Source of the DNA: an uncultured Ruminococcus sp.
GTDB lineage: Bacteria > Bacillota > Clostridia > Oscillospirales > Ruminococcaceae
Direction of reading: 5' to 3'
Length of the DNA stretch: 14,251 nt
Assembly (NCBI RefSeq): GCF_946187255.1
Contig: NZ_CAMHRZ010000064.1
Span: forward strand, 1-14,251
This document shows positions 7,225 to 14,251 of this stretch, piece by piece. The translations under genes and the position numbers were made by a program. The notes beneath the pieces are model-generated. The model had not been told where the DNA came from and searched no databases. It was given only the letters and a program-made list of their open reading frames with translations. Position 1 is the stretch's first letter. The number at the start of each line of letters is the position of its first letter.

Positions 7225-7298
7225 GGGCGTAAAAGTCTTGACAAGGGTTGCAGTATGTGATATAATTTGATACTGTATCATAATGGATTTTTACGCCC
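7225..7298. repeat. 10-bp inverted repeat enclosing the rpoB promoter
   Basis: GGGCGTAAAA (7225-7234) is the exact reverse complement of TTTTACGCCC (7289-7298). The left arm ends 3 bp before the -35 hexamer and the right arm begins about 16 bp past the predicted start site, so the whole core promoter lies in the 54-bp spacer. Extension beyond ten bases fails on both sides. It could be a pair of operator half-sites; an RNA hairpin is not possible because the left arm lies upstream of the start. Confidence 0.7.
7238..7266 (+). promoter_or_regulatory. Consensus sigma-A promoter of rpoBC (extended -10)
   Basis: TTGACA (7238-7243) and TATAAT (7261-7266) are both perfect consensus, the spacer is the optimal 17 nt, and TGA at 7258-7260 adds an extended -10. 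The start would be near 7273, giving an untranslated leader of about 170 nt before the rpoB ATG. The 13-bp perfect dyad TGATACTGTATCA (7268-7280) covers that start site. A small stem CGCTT/AAGCG (7338-7342 with 7347-7351) lies in the leader. Such a promoter fits a heavily expressed RNA polymerase operon. Confidence 0.88.
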
Positions 7299-7441
7299 GT
7301 TCAATCGCTGAAAAGTCGCTAAAAATGGGCTGAAAACCGCTTCGTGAAGCGTTCGGCGGGTGCTTGTCAAGAGGACACCGAAAGGATGCATCACAGAAAG
7401 TTCACAAAGTATCCAAAATAAATTAAGGAGTGATCGAGCCT

Positions 7442-10400
7442 ATGGTTAATGTCAAGGACGTGAGACTTGGTAAGAATACCAGAAAGAGCTTTGCCAAGAT
7501 CAACGAAGTCCTGGAGATGCCTAACCTCATCGAGGTACAGAAGAACTCGTACAACTGGTTTTTGAACGAGGGCTTGAATGAGGTCTTCAGAGATATTTCG
7601 TCGATCACAGATTACAACGGTAATCTGGAGCTGACCTTCGTGGGACACCGCTTTGATGAGAAGTCGAAGTACACGATCGCAGAGTGCAAGGCGAGAGATG
7701 CAACGTATGCCGTTCCGCTGAGGGTGACAGCAAGACTGAACAACCTCACAACGGGAGAGATCAAGGAGTCTGAGGTCTTTATGGGCGAATTCCCCAAGAT
7801 GACCGACAGCGGCACCTTCGTCATCAACGGCGCAGAGCGTGTTATAGTATCTCAGCTGGTACGTTCGCCGGGCGTGTACTATGCATTCGACAAGGACAAG
7901 ACCGGTAAGGATCTGTTCAAGACGACCGTAATACCCAACAGAGGTGCATGGCTCGAATACGAGATGGACTCGAACGATGTCGTTTATGTCCGTATAGATA
8001 AGAACAGAAAGATACCGATAACCACCTTTATCCGCGCACTGGGCTTCGGCACCAATGACCAGATCGAGGCTACCTTCGGCGTTGACGAGAGACTGACCCA
8101 GACCATCATGCAGAAGGATCAGACCGCCAACCGCGAGGAAGCGCTGCTGCAGGTATACCAGAAGCTGCGTCCGGGCGAGCCTCCTACGGTGGAGTCCTCC
8201 GAGACACATCTGAACAATCTGTTCTTCGATGCAAAGAGATACGATCTGTCACGTTTCGGCAGATACAAGTATAACAAGAAGCTGGGCGTAGGCTCCAGAC
8301 TTGTAGGCCACAAGCTGACCAGACCCGTTATCGCACCCATGACAGGCGAAGTGCTGGCTGAGGAAGGCGATCTCATCAGCTACGAGAAGGCTATGGAGAT
8401 CGAGACTGCGGGCGTTAAGGAGGCATTCGTTACCGTTGAGGTAAAGGAGTACGAGACTGCTCCCACAGGCGAGACCATTACCAGAATGGTGGACAAGGAA
8501 GTCAAGATCATAGGCAGCGGTATGGTAGATATGAGCGCTTATGTTGACTTCGATCCCGAAGAGTGCGGCATAAACGAGAAGGTATGCTTCTCCGTACTCA
8601 AAGAGATACTGGAGAGCACCGACGATGAGGAAGAGCTGAAGGAGACCATCAGGACAAGAGCTGATGAGCTGGTACCCAAGCATATCATCATCGATGATAT
8701 CGTAGCTACCGTATCCTATTTCCTGAACCTCTGCGACGGTGTAGGTACTGTGGATGATATCGACCACCTGGGCAACAGACGTATCCGTTCGGTAGGCGAG
8801 CTGCTCCAGAACCAGTTCCGCATCGGCTTCACCAGAATGGAAAGAGTCATCCGCGAAAGGATGAATATACAGTCGCAGGACAGCGAGGTAATAACCCCCA
8901 CTGCGCTGATAAATATAAGACCCATCACTGCGGCTATCAGAGAGTTCTTCGGTTCTTCTCCTCTGTCACAGTTCATGGATCAGAACAACCCTCTGGCAGA
9001 GCTTACTCACAAGAGAAGACTGTCCGCCCTCGGTCCCGGAGGTCTGTCGAGAGACAGAGCCGGATTTGAGGTCCGCGACGTTCATTATACACACTACGGC
9101 AGAATGTGCCCCATAGAGACCCCCGAAGGTCCTAACATCGGTCTGATCTCCTATCTGGCATCATTCGCAAGGATAAACAAGTACGGCTTTATCGAGGCTC
9201 CTTACAGAAGAGTGGATAAGGAGACAGGCGTTGTCACCAGCGAGGTAGTATATATGACTGCCGATGTGGAGGATAACTTCATGGTGGCACAGGCGAACGA
9301 ACCCCTTACCGAGGATCACAAGTTCGCAAGACCCAAGGTAAACGGCAGATACAGAGATCAGATCCTGGAGATCGAGCGCGAGAAGATCGACTTCATGGAC
9401 GTATCTCCTAAGATGGTCGTTTCCGTCGCTACCGCCTGCATACCCTTCCTCGAGAACGATGACGCGAACCGTGCGCTGATGGGATCGAACATGCAGAGGC
9501 AGGCTGTGCCGCTGCTGAAGACCGAGTCTCCTATCGTTGGTACCGGTATGGAATACAAGGCTTGTATCGACTCGGGCGTTGCAGTCGTATCCAAGAATGC
9601 GGGCGTTGTAGAGAGCGTTGACGCAGACAAGATCGTTGTTCGCGAGGACGACGGCAATATGCGTACCTATGAGCTGACCAAGTTCAAGAGATCCAACGCA
9701 GGCACCTGCACCAACCAGCGTCCTATCGTTGACAAGGGCGAGCGCATCGAGGCTCACCAGATCATCGGTGACGGCCCCGCTATATCCAACGGTGAGCTCT
9801 CACTCGGTAAGAACGCACTCATAGGCTTCATGACATGGGAGGGCTACAACTACGAGGACGCAGTTCTGCTGAACGAGAACCTGGTAAAGCAGGATAAATA
9901 TACCTCTATTCATATAGAGGATCTCGAGACCGAAGCAAGAGATACCAAGCTCGGACCCGAGGAGATCACAAGAGATATACCCAACGTCGGTGATGATGCA
10001 CTGAAAGATCTGGACGAGAACGGTATCATCAGGATAGGCGCAGAGGTACGCTCGGGCGATATACTGGTAGGTAAAGTTACTCCTAAGGGCGAGACCGAGC
10101 TGACTGCCGAAGAGAGACTGCTGAGAGCCATCTTCGGTGAGAAGGCAAGAGAAGTGAGGGACAACTCCCTGAAGGTGCCTCACGGCGAAGCAGGTACTAT
10201 TATAGAAGTAAGAGTATTTACCAGAGAGAACTGCGATGAGCTTTCTCCCGGAGTAAATATGCTGGTAAGATGCTATATCGCACAGAAGAGAAAGATCTCT
10301 GTGGGCGATAAGATGGCGGGTCGTCACGGTAATAAGGGTGTCGTTTCGAGAATACTCCCGCAGGAGGATATGCCTTTCCTGGAGGACGGTACTCCGCTGG

Positions 10401-11350
10401 ATATCTGTCTGAACCCCCTGGGCGTTCCTTCGCGTATGAATATCGGTCAGGTACTGGAAGTTCATCTGGGTATGGCTGCCAAGGCACTTGGCTGGAAGAT
10501 AATGACCCCCGTATTCGACGGCGCACACGAGGCTGATATCCGTGAGTGCTTCAAGATGGCTCAGCAGAACTATCTGGAGCATAAGGATGACGACTTCGAG
10601 ATACACCCCATGGACGAGGTCATCAACCCCAACGCCCTCAGCATGAGCGAGGACGGCAAGTTCACCGTATACGACGGCAGAACAGGCGAGAAGTTCGATA
10701 ACCGCGTTACCGTAGGTTATATGTACTACCTCAAGCTCCACCACCTGGTCGATGATAAGATACACGCACGTTCCGTAGGTCCTTACTCACTGGTAACACA
10801 GCAGCCTCTCGGCGGTAAGGCACAGTTCGGCGGCCAGCGTTTCGGTGAGATGGAAGTTTGGGCGCTGGAAGCTTACGGCGCTGCTTATACACTTCAGGAG
10901 ATACTGACTGTGAAGTCGGACGACCTGAACGGACGTGTAAAGACCTACGAGGCTATCGTAAAGGGTCAGAACGTTCCCAATCCCGGTGTCCCCGAAGCAT
11001 TCAAGGTACTTATCAAGGAACTGCAGTCGCTGTGTCTTGATATCAAGGTACTCAATATCAACAACGAGGAGATCGACCTCAAACAGAAATTCGATGACGA
11101 CGACGATCTCATCCCCACACATTACGCTGATGACAACACCAAGATGTCCGCAGAGAGCGACGATTTCGGTGAGGGCTTCGGTGCAGAGGATGAAGACGGC
11201 ACTTCCGAGCTGGACCGCGGTGATCTGGACGATTACGGCAGCAGCAACGGTGATGACTACGACTACGGCGACGGTGAGGATGATGATGACGATTATCTCC
11301 ACGACAGCTACACAGGTGACGTAGAGGACGACGACGACCTGTTTGAGTAA
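7442..11350 (+). CDS. rpoB: DNA-directed RNA polymerase subunit beta
   Basis: This is the beta subunit of RNA polymerase, which forms one side of the catalytic cleft and the rifampicin pocket. From the ATG at 7442 it is 1302 residues. The rifampicin region is at about 505-530 with the drug-contact positions in the usual susceptible form (Gln510, Asp513, His523, Ser528). DKMAGRHGNKG (956-966) and QPLGGKAQFGGQRF (1121-1134) mark the catalytic and C-terminal parts. The conserved fold ends near residue 1215, and an unusual acidic tail of about 85 residues follows. An in-frame GTG at 7430 is rejected as start because it overlaps the AAGGAG ribosome-binding site (7425-7430); the family N-terminus MVNVK fits the ATG. 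It is followed by rpoC after 89 nt. rplJ and rplL, its usual upstream neighbours, are absent. Confidence 0.98.
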   Translation: MVNVKDVRLGKNTRKSFAKINEVLEMPNLIEVQKNSYNWFLNEGLNEVFRDISSITDYNGNLELTFVGHRFDEKSKYTIAECKARDATYAVPLRVTARLNNLTTGEIKESEVFMGEFPKMTDSGTFVINGAERVIVSQLVRSPGVYYAFDKDKTGKDLFKTTVIPNRGAWLEYEMDSNDVVYVRIDKNRKIPITTFIRALGFGTNDQIEATFGVDERLTQTIMQKDQTANREEALLQVYQKLRPGEPPTVESSETHLNNLFFDAKRYDLSRFGRYKYNKKLGVGSRLVGHKLTRPVIAPMTGEVLAEEGDLISYEKAMEIETAGVKEAFVTVEVKEYETAPTGETITRMVDKEVKIIGSGMVDMSAYVDFDPEECGINEKVCFSVLKEILESTDDEEELKETIRTRADELVPKHIIIDDIVATVSYFLNLCDGVGTVDDIDHLGNRRIRSVGELLQNQFRIGFTRMERVIRERMNIQSQDSEVITPTALINIRPITAAIREFFGSSPLSQFMDQNNPLAELTHKRRLSALGPGGLSRDRAGFEVRDVHYTHYGRMCPIETPEGPNIGLISYLASFARINKYGFIEAPYRRVDKETGVVTSEVVYMTADVEDNFMVAQANEPLTEDHKFARPKVNGRYRDQILEIEREKIDFMDVSPKMVVSVATACIPFLENDDANRALMGSNMQRQAVPLLKTESPIVGTGMEYKACIDSGVAVVSKNAGVVESVDADKIVVREDDGNMRTYELTKFKRSNAGTCTNQRPIVDKGERIEAHQIIGDGPAISNGELSLGKNALIGFMTWEGYNYEDAVLLNENLVKQDKYTSIHIEDLETEARDTKLGPEEITRDIPNVGDDALKDLDENGIIRIGAEVRSGDILVGKVTPKGETELTAEERLLRAIFGEKAREVRDNSLKVPHGEAGTIIEVRVFTRENCDELSPGVNMLVRCYIAQKRKISVGDKMAGRHGNKGVVSRILPQEDMPFLEDGTPLDICLNPLGVPSRMNIGQVLEVHLGMAAKALGWKIMTPVFDGAHEADIRECFKMAQQNYLEHKDDDFEIHPMDEVINPNALSMSEDGKFTVYDGRTGEKFDNRVTVGYMYYLKLHHLVDDKIHARSVGPYSLVTQQPLGGKAQFGGQRFGEMEVWALEAYGAAYTLQEILTVKSDDLNGRVKTYEAIVKGQNVPNPGVPEAFKVLIKELQSLCLDIKVLNINNEEIDLKQKFDDDDDLIPTHYADDNTKMSAESDDFGEGFGAEDEDGTSELDRGDLDDYGSSNGDDYDYGDGEDDDDDYLHDSYTGDVEDDDDLFE
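11093..11347 (+). other. Acidic C-terminal extension of RpoB
   Basis: Residues 1218-1302 of RpoB contain about 38 Asp/Glu in 85 residues, with only one Lys and one Arg, in runs such as DDDDD and repeated DY/GD units. This follows the point where the E. coli-type protein ends. The codons (GAT/GAC mixed) make an imperfect low-complexity DNA repeat. The tail is probably disordered. Acidic RpoB tails occur in some other clostridia; its length and function here are unknown. Confidence 0.85.
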
Positions 11351-11379
11351 ACAAAGTACCAATAACAAAAGCGTGATTT

Positions 11380-11406
11380 GCGGGCGCTGTACTGTATGCA
11401 GCCCGC
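11380..11406 (+). other. Hairpin in the rpoB-rpoC intercistronic region
   Basis: GCGGGC (11380-11385) pairs with GCCCGC (11401-11406), with a possible inner CTG/CAG continuation. No T run follows, so it is not an intrinsic terminator. Its position between two co-transcribed genes suggests an mRNA-processing or stability element, which is an inference. Confidence 0.5.
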
Positions 11407-11439
11407 TGTCCGCGACTTCTAAAGGAAGGGGTATCACTG

Positions 11440-14251
11440 TTGGATTTTAATGTGTTTGAATCGATAAAGATCGGCCTTGCATCCCCCGATAAGATCAGAG
11501 AATGGTCTTACGGCGAGGTAACAAGACCCGAAACTATAAACTACCGTACACAGAAGCCCGAAAAGGACGGTCTTTTCTGCGAAAGGATATTCGGACCCCA
11601 CAAGGACTGGGAGTGTCACTGCGGTAAGTACAAGAAGATACGCTTCAAAGGCAAGATCTGCGAGCGCTGCGGCGTTGAGGTAACAAGAGCCAAGGTCAGA
11701 CGTGAGAGAATGGGTCACATCGAGCTGGCTGCTCCCGTATCGCATATCTGGTATTTCAAGGGCACACCCTCCCGCATCGGTCAGATGCTGGAGATCTCCC
11801 AGAAGAGACTGGAAGAAGTGCTTTATTTCACAAAGTATGTCGTTATCGACCCCGGCAATACCGAGCTGGAAAGAGGCAAGCTGCTCACCGAGCAGGAGTA
11901 TAATGACCTGCTGGTAAAGTATGACGAGAATGACTTCAAGGCAGGCATGGGCGCTGAAGCTATCAAGGCACTGCTGGAAGAGATAGACCTGGAGGTTGAG
12001 TCTGCAAAGCTGAAAGAACAGCTGAAAGAACAGCCCCAGGGTCAGAAGAAGATCAAGCTGCTGAAAAGGCTGGAGATCGTGGAAGCATTCAGGACTTCGG
12101 GCAACAGACCCGAATGGATGATACTGGACGTTGTCCCCGTTATCCCCCCCGATATCAGACCTATGGTAATGCTGGACGGCGGCAGATACGCTACCTCCGA
12201 CCTGAATGACCTTTACAGAAGAGTTATCAACAGAAATAACCGTCTGAAAAGGATGCTGGAGCTGGAAGCTCCCGATATCATCGTAAGAAACGAGAAGAGA
12301 ATGCTGCAGGAAGCTGTTGACGCACTGATCGACAACGGTCGTCACGGCAGACCTGTAACAGGTCCCAATAACAGAGCGTTCAAGTCCCTTTCGGATATGC
12401 TTAAAGGTAAGCAGGGACGTTTCCGTCAGAACCTGCTGGGTAAGCGTGTTGACTACTCAGGACGTTCCGTTATCGTCGTTGGCCCCGAGCTGAAGATGTA
12501 TCAGTGCGGTCTGCCCAAGGAGATGGCACTGGAGCTGTTCAAGCCCTTCGTAATGAAGAGACTGGTTGATACCAATCCCCAGATAAATATCAAGAGCGCG
12601 AGAAAGGCTGTTGAAAGAGCAAAGCCCGAGGTATGGGATGCTCTGGAGAACGTTATACAGGGTCACCCTGTTATGCTGAACCGTGCGCCTACACTGCACC
12701 GTCTGGGTATCCAGGCATTCGAGCCTATACTCGTAGAGGGCAGAGCTATCAAGCTCCACCCGCTGGTATGTACCGCGTTCAATGCGGACTTCGACGGCGA
12801 CCAGATGGCGGTGCATCTGCCTATCTCCGTTGAGGCACAGGCTGAGGCAAGATTCCTCATGCTGGCTGCAAACAACCTGCTGAAGCCCTCGGACGGACGT
12901 CCTGTGGCTGTACCTTCGCAGGATATGCTGCTGGGTTCCTACTACCTCACTCTCCAGAAGACAGGCGAGCCGGGTGAAGGCAAGGTATTCAGGGATGTCA
13001 ACGAAGCTATCATGGCTTACGACAACCACGACGTTACCCTCCATGCCGCTATCAAGGTAAGGATCACCCGTCAGATCGGTGAAAAGACCGTATCAAAGAT
13101 AATCGACGCTACTGTCGGCAGACTTATCTTCAACTCCATAATCCCCCAGAATCTGGGATATGTTGACAGGACCAGCTCCGAGAGACAGTTCGACCTGGAA
13201 GTAAACTTCCTCGTTAAGAAGAAACAGCTGGGTGATATCATCGACAGATGCATACAGAGACACGGTACTACCACCACCTCCGAGGTGCTGGATAATATCA
13301 AGGCTCTGGGCTATAAGTATTCCACCAAGTCTGCCATCACCGTTGCGGTATGCGATGCGGATATACCCGCTTCCAAGAAGGATATCCTGGCAGAAGCTGA
13401 CGCACTGGTAGAAAAGGTAGATAAGCAGTATAAGAGAGGTTATATCTCCAGAGAAGAGAAGTCCAAGAAGTTCATCGAGATATGGAACGCTGCTACCGAT
13501 AAGGTAACTGATGCACTGAAAGCAAGTTATGATACCGAGCACAATCCTATCCACATGATGGCTGACTCCGGTGCCCGTGGTTCGATCAACCAGATCAGAC
13601 AGCTGGCGGGTATGCGCGGACTGATCGCAAATACTTCGGGTTCCACGATAGAGATGCCTATCAGGGCTAACTACCGTGAGGGTCTGAACATTCTGGAATA
13701 CTTCATATCCTCCCGAGGCGCTCGTAAGGGTCTGGCTGATACCGCTCTGCGTACCGCTGACTCGGGATACCTGACAAGACGTCTTGTTGACGTATCTCAG
13801 GACGTTATCATAAGACATAAGGACTGCGGTACTACCGTAGGTATCGAGATATTCGACATCAAGAACGGCAACGAGATGATCGAGCCTCTGAGTGAGAGAC
13901 TTGTGGGCAGATACCTTGTTGAGTCCCTCAAGGATCCCAAGACAGGCGAGATGATCTGCTCCAAGGATAAGCTGATAAGCGAGCATGACGCGGCTAAGAT
14001 CGTGGCTGCACTGGAAGAAGAGGGCAAGACCTCTATCCAGATCAGATCGGTACTGCAGTGCAAGGCAAGAAACGGTGTATGTGCTAAGTGCTACGGCGCT
14101 AACCTGGCTAACGGCAGCGTGGTACAGGTCGGTGAAGCTGTCGGCGTAATCTCCGCACAGTCCATCGGTGAGCCCGGTACACAGCTGACCATGAGAACCT
14201 TCCATACGGGCGGTATCGCATCGGCAGAAGATATCACACAGGGTCTTCCCC
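11440..14251 (+). CDS. rpoC: DNA-directed RNA polymerase subunit beta' (5' part; runs off window)
   Basis: This is the N-terminal 937 residues of beta', which carries the active-site metal and most of the clamp. It shows the N-terminal zinc site (Cys59, 61, 74, 77), the catalytic NADFDGDQM at 448-456 (Asp450, 452, 454 bind Mg), the second zinc site (Cys796, 874, 881, 884) and the trigger-loop start GEPGTQLTMRTFHTGG at 910-925. There is no ATG near the start: the frame opens with TTG at 11440, giving MDFNVFESIKIGLASP, in line with family N-termini. The preceding codon is CTG and could be the start instead; AAAGGAAGGGG (11421-11431) serves either. About 250 further residues would be expected beyond the window. 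It forms an operon with rpoB. Confidence 0.97.
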   Translation, partial: MDFNVFESIKIGLASPDKIREWSYGEVTRPETINYRTQKPEKDGLFCERIFGPHKDWECHCGKYKKIRFKGKICERCGVEVTRAKVRRERMGHIELAAPVSHIWYFKGTPSRIGQMLEISQKRLEEVLYFTKYVVIDPGNTELERGKLLTEQEYNDLLVKYDENDFKAGMGAEAIKALLEEIDLEVESAKLKEQLKEQPQGQKKIKLLKRLEIVEAFRTSGNRPEWMILDVVPVIPPDIRPMVMLDGGRYATSDLNDLYRRVINRNNRLKRMLELEAPDIIVRNEKRMLQEAVDALIDNGRHGRPVTGPNNRAFKSLSDMLKGKQGRFRQNLLGKRVDYSGRSVIVVGPELKMYQCGLPKEMALELFKPFVMKRLVDTNPQINIKSARKAVERAKPEVWDALENVIQGHPVMLNRAPTLHRLGIQAFEPILVEGRAIKLHPLVCTAFNADFDGDQMAVHLPISVEAQAEARFLMLAANNLLKPSDGRPVAVPSQDMLLGSYYLTLQKTGEPGEGKVFRDVNEAIMAYDNHDVTLHAAIKVRITRQIGEKTVSKIIDATVGRLIFNSIIPQNLGYVDRTSSERQFDLEVNFLVKKKQLGDIIDRCIQRHGTTTTSEVLDNIKALGYKYSTKSAITVAVCDADIPASKKDILAEADALVEKVDKQYKRGYISREEKSKKFIEIWNAATDKVTDALKASYDTEHNPIHMMADSGARGSINQIRQLAGMRGLIANTSGSTIEMPIRANYREGLNILEYFISSRGARKGLADTALRTADSGYLTRRLVDVSQDVIIRHKDCGTTVGIEIFDIKNGNEMIEPLSERLVGRYLVESLKDPKTGEMICSKDKLISEHDAAKIVAALEEEGKTSIQIRSVLQCKARNGVCAKCYGANLANGSVVQVGEAVGVISAQSIGEPGTQLTMRTFHTGGIASAEDITQGLP

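Noticed and set aside
7237..7371. CTTGACAAG (7237-7245) and CTTGTCAAG (7363-7371) form a 9-bp inverted repeat
   Set aside because: The first copy is explained by the -35 consensus, the spacing is large, and a chance match of this length is plausible.
8954..9029. Rifampicin-resistance region of rpoB checked for resistance changes
   Set aside because: The main contact residues (Gln510, Asp513, His523, Ser528) are in the usual susceptible form; nothing unusual.
13093..14205. A 370-codon open frame on the minus strand within rpoC, and similar long antisense frames in rpoB
   Set aside because: These arise from the codon bias of the polymerase genes on the opposite strand and have no recognisable protein features.

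Overview
The window looks like chromosomal DNA of an anaerobic Clostridia-class Firmicute, most likely a Ruminococcus or close relative (Oscillospiraceae). The grounds are the RpoB and RpoC sequences (their N-termini read like clostridial family members), Shine-Dalgarno-driven starts, sigma-A-type promoters close to consensus, and moderate GC with heavy use of AGA and ATA codons. The genus is inferred from sequence character, not from a search.

Layout. (1) Positions 1-616 hold no convincing gene. They contain a dense chain of GC-rich perfect inverted repeats, two of which share the loop motif GCTGGCGC. After these come a strong terminator for the minus-strand gene and a tandem pair of 15-bp near-palindromes. 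(2) A phosphoglucomutase/phosphomannomutase gene lies on the minus strand at 617-2338. (3) Divergent promoters sit at 2348-2619. (4) A five-gene plus-strand set (2620-7083), probably one operon, encodes a beta-propeller protein of unknown role, a single-pass membrane protein translationally coupled to it, an HD-domain phosphohydrolase, a monoacylglycerol-lipase-type alpha/beta hydrolase and a ComM/YifB-type AAA+ ATPase. A terminator-like hairpin follows. (5) A 346-nt intergenic region carries a perfect-consensus extended -10 promoter nested between the arms of a 10-bp inverted repeat, with a 13-bp dyad over the predicted start site. (6) rpoB (complete) and rpoC (5' part, running off the window) encode the beta and beta' subunits of RNA polymerase.

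How the genes work together. rpoB and rpoC make the two large catalytic subunits of RNA polymerase and are evidently transcribed from their own strong promoter. The usual upstream neighbours rplJ and rplL are not here; the preceding gene is the comM-type ATPase. RpoB ends in an 85-residue acidic extension. The phosphoglucomutase interconverts hexose 1- and 6-phosphates in central sugar metabolism. The five-gene set has no obvious single pathway; ComM-type helicases act in recombination of incoming DNA, while the others look like housekeeping or uncharacterised functions.

Most of the window is ordinary core genome. The parts most worth a second look are the structured non-coding region at 199-503, the architecture around the rpoB promoter, and the RpoB acidic tail. 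I did not find a defence system, mobile element or CRISPR array.
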